Source: Bacteroidia bacterium
GTDB taxonomy: Bacteria > Bacteroidota > Bacteroidia > UBA4408
Direction of reading: 5' to 3'
Assembly: GCA_020845635.1 (NCBI GenBank)
Contig: JADLFI010000018.1
Span: 62,001 to 126,000 of the forward strand
Length of the DNA stretch: 64,000 nucleotides
The notes beneath the pieces are model-generated. The model did no database searches and had not been told where the DNA came from. It saw only the letters and a list, made by a program, of their open reading frames with translations. A program made the translations under genes and the position numbers. Positions 63,184 to 64,000 of the stretch are shown here, piece by piece (the first letter of the stretch is position 1; each line of letters begins with the position of its first letter).

Positions 63184-64000
63184 ATGAAAAAAATAATACT
63201 TTTTGCACTAATATTATTTCCACTTGTTTCAATGTCGCAACAATGGAAAAAGACCCGAAAAGAGGTTCTACTCGGTACGGGTGCTGCTAATTTGTTGGGA
63301 GATTTAGGAGGTGCAGACCAGATAGGAACCCACTTTATGAAAGATTTGGAAATATCTTTAACCAGACCGGTGGTTGCCGCAGGGTATCGTTATAAAATAT
63401 CGCCTACCATTGCTGTAAAAGGGTTTGGTGGTTGGGCACGCTTGGCCGGAAATGATGCTCTAACATTAGAACCTGCTCGTAATAACAGAAACCTGAGTTT
63501 TAGAACAAATATTATTACCGCCTCTGCCCATTTCGAATACTCTGTAGTGGAAGAAAAAGTAAAATCTAAATATTCGAGATACTCTAGAAAAGGCAAAAAG
63601 TTCCCTTTCAATGTATATTTCTTTGGTGGAATGGGTCTTTTCTATTTTAATCCAAAGGGACAGTATTTAGACGGTAAATGGTATAAACTAAAACCTTTAC
63701 ATACCGAGGGGCAAGGCTTACCCGGTAGTGAAGCAAAAGATTATTCCTTAGTTCAATTTTGCGTACCATTAGGTATAGGGCTTAAGTATCCAATTAACAG
63801 AGAGTGGTCTATTGGATTAGAATACTCAATAACCAAAACCTTTACTGATTATATTGATGATGTAAGTTCGGTATATTATGATAACGATGCTATTAGAACC
63901 GCTTATGGCGATGTAGCAGCTTACTTTGCCGACCCTTCAACAACCCCTACCCGTGAGGCTCCAATTAAAGGAGGAACTAATCCCGGAGAAAAAAGAGGAG
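63184..64000 (+). CDS. DUF6089-like outer-membrane protein, cut by window edge
   Basis: An ORF not in the track because it has no stop inside the window: 272 codons from ATG 63184. Signal peptide MKKIILFALILFPLVSMSQQ, then an eight-stranded barrel pattern (VLLGTGAANLLGDLGGADQIG, PVVAAGYRYKISPTIAVKGF, FNVYFFGGMGLFYFNP, WSIGLEYSITKTFTDYIDDVSSVYYDN). The GDLGG segment and the FTDYIDDVS.YYD block match the DUF6089 family of Bacteroidota outer-membrane beta-barrels. The tail after PTREAPIKGGTNPG reads off the end. Function unknown; paralogs are common in this phylum. Confidence 0.78.
   Translation, partial: MKKIILFALILFPLVSMSQQWKKTRKEVLLGTGAANLLGDLGGADQIGTHFMKDLEISLTRPVVAAGYRYKISPTIAVKGFGGWARLAGNDALTLEPARNNRNLSFRTNIITASAHFEYSVVEEKVKSKYSRYSRKGKKFPFNVYFFGGMGLFYFNPKGQYLDGKWYKLKPLHTEGQGLPGSEAKDYSLVQFCVPLGIGLKYPINREWSIGLEYSITKTFTDYIDDVSSVYYDNDAIRTAYGDVAAYFADPSTTPTREAPIKGGTNPGEKRG

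Noticed and set aside
1-64000. CRISPR arrays, insertion sequences, integrases, phage genes
   Set aside because: No regularly spaced repeats, transposase motifs, att-like duplications or phage structural genes were seen.

Overview
The window is chromosomal DNA of an AT-rich Bacteroidota bacterium, probably an environmental member of the Chitinophagales/Sphingobacteriales side of the phylum; the exact lineage is inference. Supporting signs are the fused CcoN-CcoO oxidase subunit, a SusC/SusD pair, CtlX, many lipoproteins with SSC-type lipoboxes, mostly weak Shine-Dalgarno sequences, and repeated perfect matches to the Bacteroidota -7 promoter element TAnnTTTG in front of genes and both tRNAs. 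No phage, transposon, integron or CRISPR array is visible. Most genes are core or widespread functions, so this is an ordinary chromosomal region with a few unusual arrangements.

Layout: 0-0.5 kb, the N-terminal part of a lysine-rich basic protein (minus strand, missed by the ORF track). 0.6-7.9 kb, an ICMT-like methyltransferase, then a cbb3 oxidase operon (ccoS, ccoNO fusion, ccoQ, ccoP, ccoG, fixH-like, SafE/TauE-like). 7.9-16.1 kb, a long minus-strand run starting at guaA: LysM/periplasmic-binding protein, LptF/G permease, two glycosyltransferases, TPR protein, thioredoxin. 16.3-19.8 kb, NlpC/P60 lipoprotein, PcrA/UvrD helicase, ribosomal protein L19. 19.9-23.3 kb, a three-gene operon of methionine/glutamine aminotransferase, omega-amidase and a hydrolase-TPR lipoprotein. 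24.1-29.8 kb, nadD, HtrA protease, tRNA-Leu(GAG), two tandem ssb genes, an amidohydrolase and an HMA metal-binding protein. 29.9-33 kb, LTA4-hydrolase-like M1 peptidase and Mrp/ApbC. 33-36.6 kb, minus-strand operon ubiA-like, maf, ctlX, alkB-like, ybjN-like. 36.6-37.7 kb, an MscS channel gene interrupted by a -1 frameshift at A AAA AAC. 38-48.6 kb, M13 peptidase, tRNA-Met, SusC/SusD and a large M1 peptidase fused to an apparent outer-membrane barrel. 48.8-51.9 kb, glycosyltransferase, gcvT, comB, and a 56-aa Arc-like protein paired with an SPFH protein (51.8-52.8 kb). 53.7-60.4 kb, a TetR-controlled RND efflux operon with a perfect 12-bp-arm inverted repeat at its promoter. 60.5-64 kb, an unrecognised lipoprotein, an aldo/keto reductase and a truncated DUF6089-like outer-membrane protein.

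How the genes fit together: the first operon builds and matures a high-affinity terminal oxidase. The 38-48 kb stretch (M13, SusCD, M1-barrel) together with the M1 enzyme at 30 kb looks like peptide capture and degradation in the envelope. The guaA operon mixes nucleotide synthesis with envelope biogenesis. The best candidates for something not well described are the M1-peptidase/outer-membrane-barrel fusion beside SusCD, the SPFH/Arc-like pair with its own palindrome, the slippery heptamer in the MscS gene, and the LysM-periplasmic-binding protein next to an LPS-transport permease. All assignments come from reading motifs by eye; no database search was run.
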